A stretch of 64,000 nt of DNA from Paulownia fortunei (lineage: Eukaryota > Streptophyta > Magnoliopsida > Lamiales > Paulowniaceae): contig CM033106.1 of NCBI GenBank assembly GCA_019321725.1, forward strand, positions 29,376,118 to 29,440,117, given 5' to 3'. Each line of letters opens with the position of its first letter. Positions within the stretch are counted from its first letter, which is position 1. Made by a program: the position numbers and the translations under genes. This document shows positions 63,059 through 64,000 of the stretch, piece by piece. The notes beneath the pieces were generated by a model. The model had not been told where the DNA came from, made no database searches, and was given only the letters and a program-made list of their open reading frames with translations.

Positions 63059-64000
63059 ATGGGCGGTTCACAAAGTCGCGAAGGACTCGATCTTTCCGAT
63101 TCGGAATATTCAGACGACGAGGAGGAGGAAAAGGAGGAGCAGGATTCGGAAGATTATGCCGAGGCCGAGGATCGTACCCCACAGGTGAGTGCAAAAACCC
63201 TAGACGAAGTCGATTCTAGGCTACAGGCTTTAAAGTTGAAATACCCGAAAAACTCCACCCCTTCCCCTCAGAAACCTAATGTTGACCTCAGAAACGCCGT
63301 TAAGCTTTACCTTCACATTGGTGGCAACACGCCAAAGGCGAAATGGGTAGTTTCAGAGAAGCTGACTTCTTATAAATTTGTTAAGAAGTTGAAAATTGAT
63401 GATGACGAGGACCATGACGGTGATGAATTGGGTCGTGGTGAAGGATTTTGGGTTTTGAAAGTGGGGAAGAAAATTAAGGTTAGGGTTTCCACGGATCTGC
63501 AGATGAAATTTTTTGGGGATCAGAGGAGGGTTGATTTTGTGGATGGTGGTGTTTGGGCTTTGAAATTTTTCACAGATGAGGAGTATAGCAGTTTTGTCAC
63601 TAAATTTCAGGACAGTTTGTTTGAGAATGTTTACGGGTTGATACCTACGGAGGAAAATAAATTAAAAATTTATGGGAAAGAGTTTCTAGGTTGGGTGAAG
63701 CCTGAGGAGTCGGATGATTCTGTGTGGGAGGATGCGGATGATGGTGTGTGGAAGAGTCCTGGGAAGAGTCCGGTGGAGTTTCCGGAGAGGGAGAGTCAAG
63801 ATTTGTTAGAGGAATTTGAGGAGGCAGCCACAGGCGGCGGCATTCAGAGCTTGGCTTTGGGGGCATTGGATAATAGTTTTTTGGTTAGTGATTCAGGAGT
63901 TCAGGTTGTGAAGAACTTTAGTCATGGGATTCATGGGAAGGGAGTGTATGTAAAGTTCGATGACCGGAAATTGGGGTCGAGTGCTGGGAACCCTGGAACG
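63059..64000 (+). CDS. CYPRO4: VID27-like protein (CYPRO4-like), 5' part, cut by the window end
   Basis: An open frame of 314 codons runs off the window with no intron so far. It matches the plant VID27/CYPRO4 family: acidic N-terminal tract ([15 protein letters not shown]), [45 protein letters not shown], a [10 protein letters not shown] segment and then [10 protein letters not shown]. The C-terminal beta-propeller-like half expected of the family (usually around 600 residues or more in total) lies beyond the window. The N-terminus MGGSQS fits an N-myristoylation signal, suggesting membrane attachment (inference). The yeast relative Vid27 is linked to vacuolar import and degradation; the plant role is poorly known. 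The ATG at 63059 is the first in this frame after a stop-containing leader. Confidence 0.93.
   Translation, partial: MGGSQSREGLDLSDSEYSDDEEEEKEEQDSEDYAEAEDRTPQVSAKTLDEVDSRLQALKLKYPKNSTPSPQKPNVDLRNAVKLYLHIGGNTPKAKWVVSEKLTSYKFVKKLKIDDDEDHDGDELGRGEGFWVLKVGKKIKVRVSTDLQMKFFGDQRRVDFVDGGVWALKFFTDEEYSSFVTKFQDSLFENVYGLIPTEENKLKIYGKEFLGWVKPEESDDSVWEDADDGVWKSPGKSPVEFPERESQDLLEEFEEAATGGGIQSLALGALDNSFLVSDSGVQVVKNFSHGIHGKGVYVKFDDRKLGSSAGNPGT

Overview
This is a window of nuclear DNA from a flowering plant, a eudicot. Evidence: long AT-rich intergenic DNA, GT-AG introns, many microsatellites, plant LTR retrotransposons and a SINE, and only plant gene families. An asterid is my weak guess; the sequence alone does not settle the family. 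No CRISPR array, operon, rRNA or complete tRNA gene is visible.

Layout. 80-5642 (+): cold-regulated COR27/COR28-like gene whose 3.2 kb first intron carries a probable solo LTR. 7963-13078 (+): Golgi core alpha-1,3-fucosyltransferase (GT10, FUT11/FucTA type), with an unresolved phase conflict between exons 1 and 2. 15290-18108 (-): complete plastid ferredoxin-nitrite reductase with a close match to the nitrate-responsive element upstream. 18.3-32.3 kb: about 14 kb with no gene, holding microsatellites, MITE-like elements and an unexplained GC-richer island at 28.98-29.28 kb. 32426-35088 (+): CYP707A-type abscisic acid 8'-hydroxylase, nine exons. 36789-37420 (-): two phase-compatible exons of an unrecognised gene fragment. 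39709-40043: a SINE with target-site duplications. 40534-42877 and 45649-49973 (+): tandem pair of LAG1/LOH2/Asc-1-type ceramide synthases with identical coding-exon lengths; the first has its terminal exon duplicated. 51704-55171 (-): internally deleted Ty1-copia element with two LTRs and a perfect 5-bp target-site duplication. 55753-56586 (+): group X ERF transcription factor (ERF109/RRTF1-like) with clustered TGACGTCA motifs in its promoter. 56.6-63.0 kb: gene-free DNA with a promoter-like island and a second solo LTR. 63059-64000 (+): the first 314 codons of a VID27-like (CYPRO4) gene cut by the window end.

The genes do not form a pathway. Several belong to stress and metabolic response (cold/light, ABA turnover, nitrate assimilation, wound/ROS-type ERF, ceramide synthesis), but that is ordinary for neighbouring plant genes. 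I found no convincing undescribed biological system. The most worthwhile leads are the terminal-exon duplication, the orphan exon pair, the GC-rich island, the isolated site II promoter-like patch and the ERF promoter motif cluster. Exon boundaries were read by eye from splice sites and protein-family knowledge, and repeat identities are unverified by any search.
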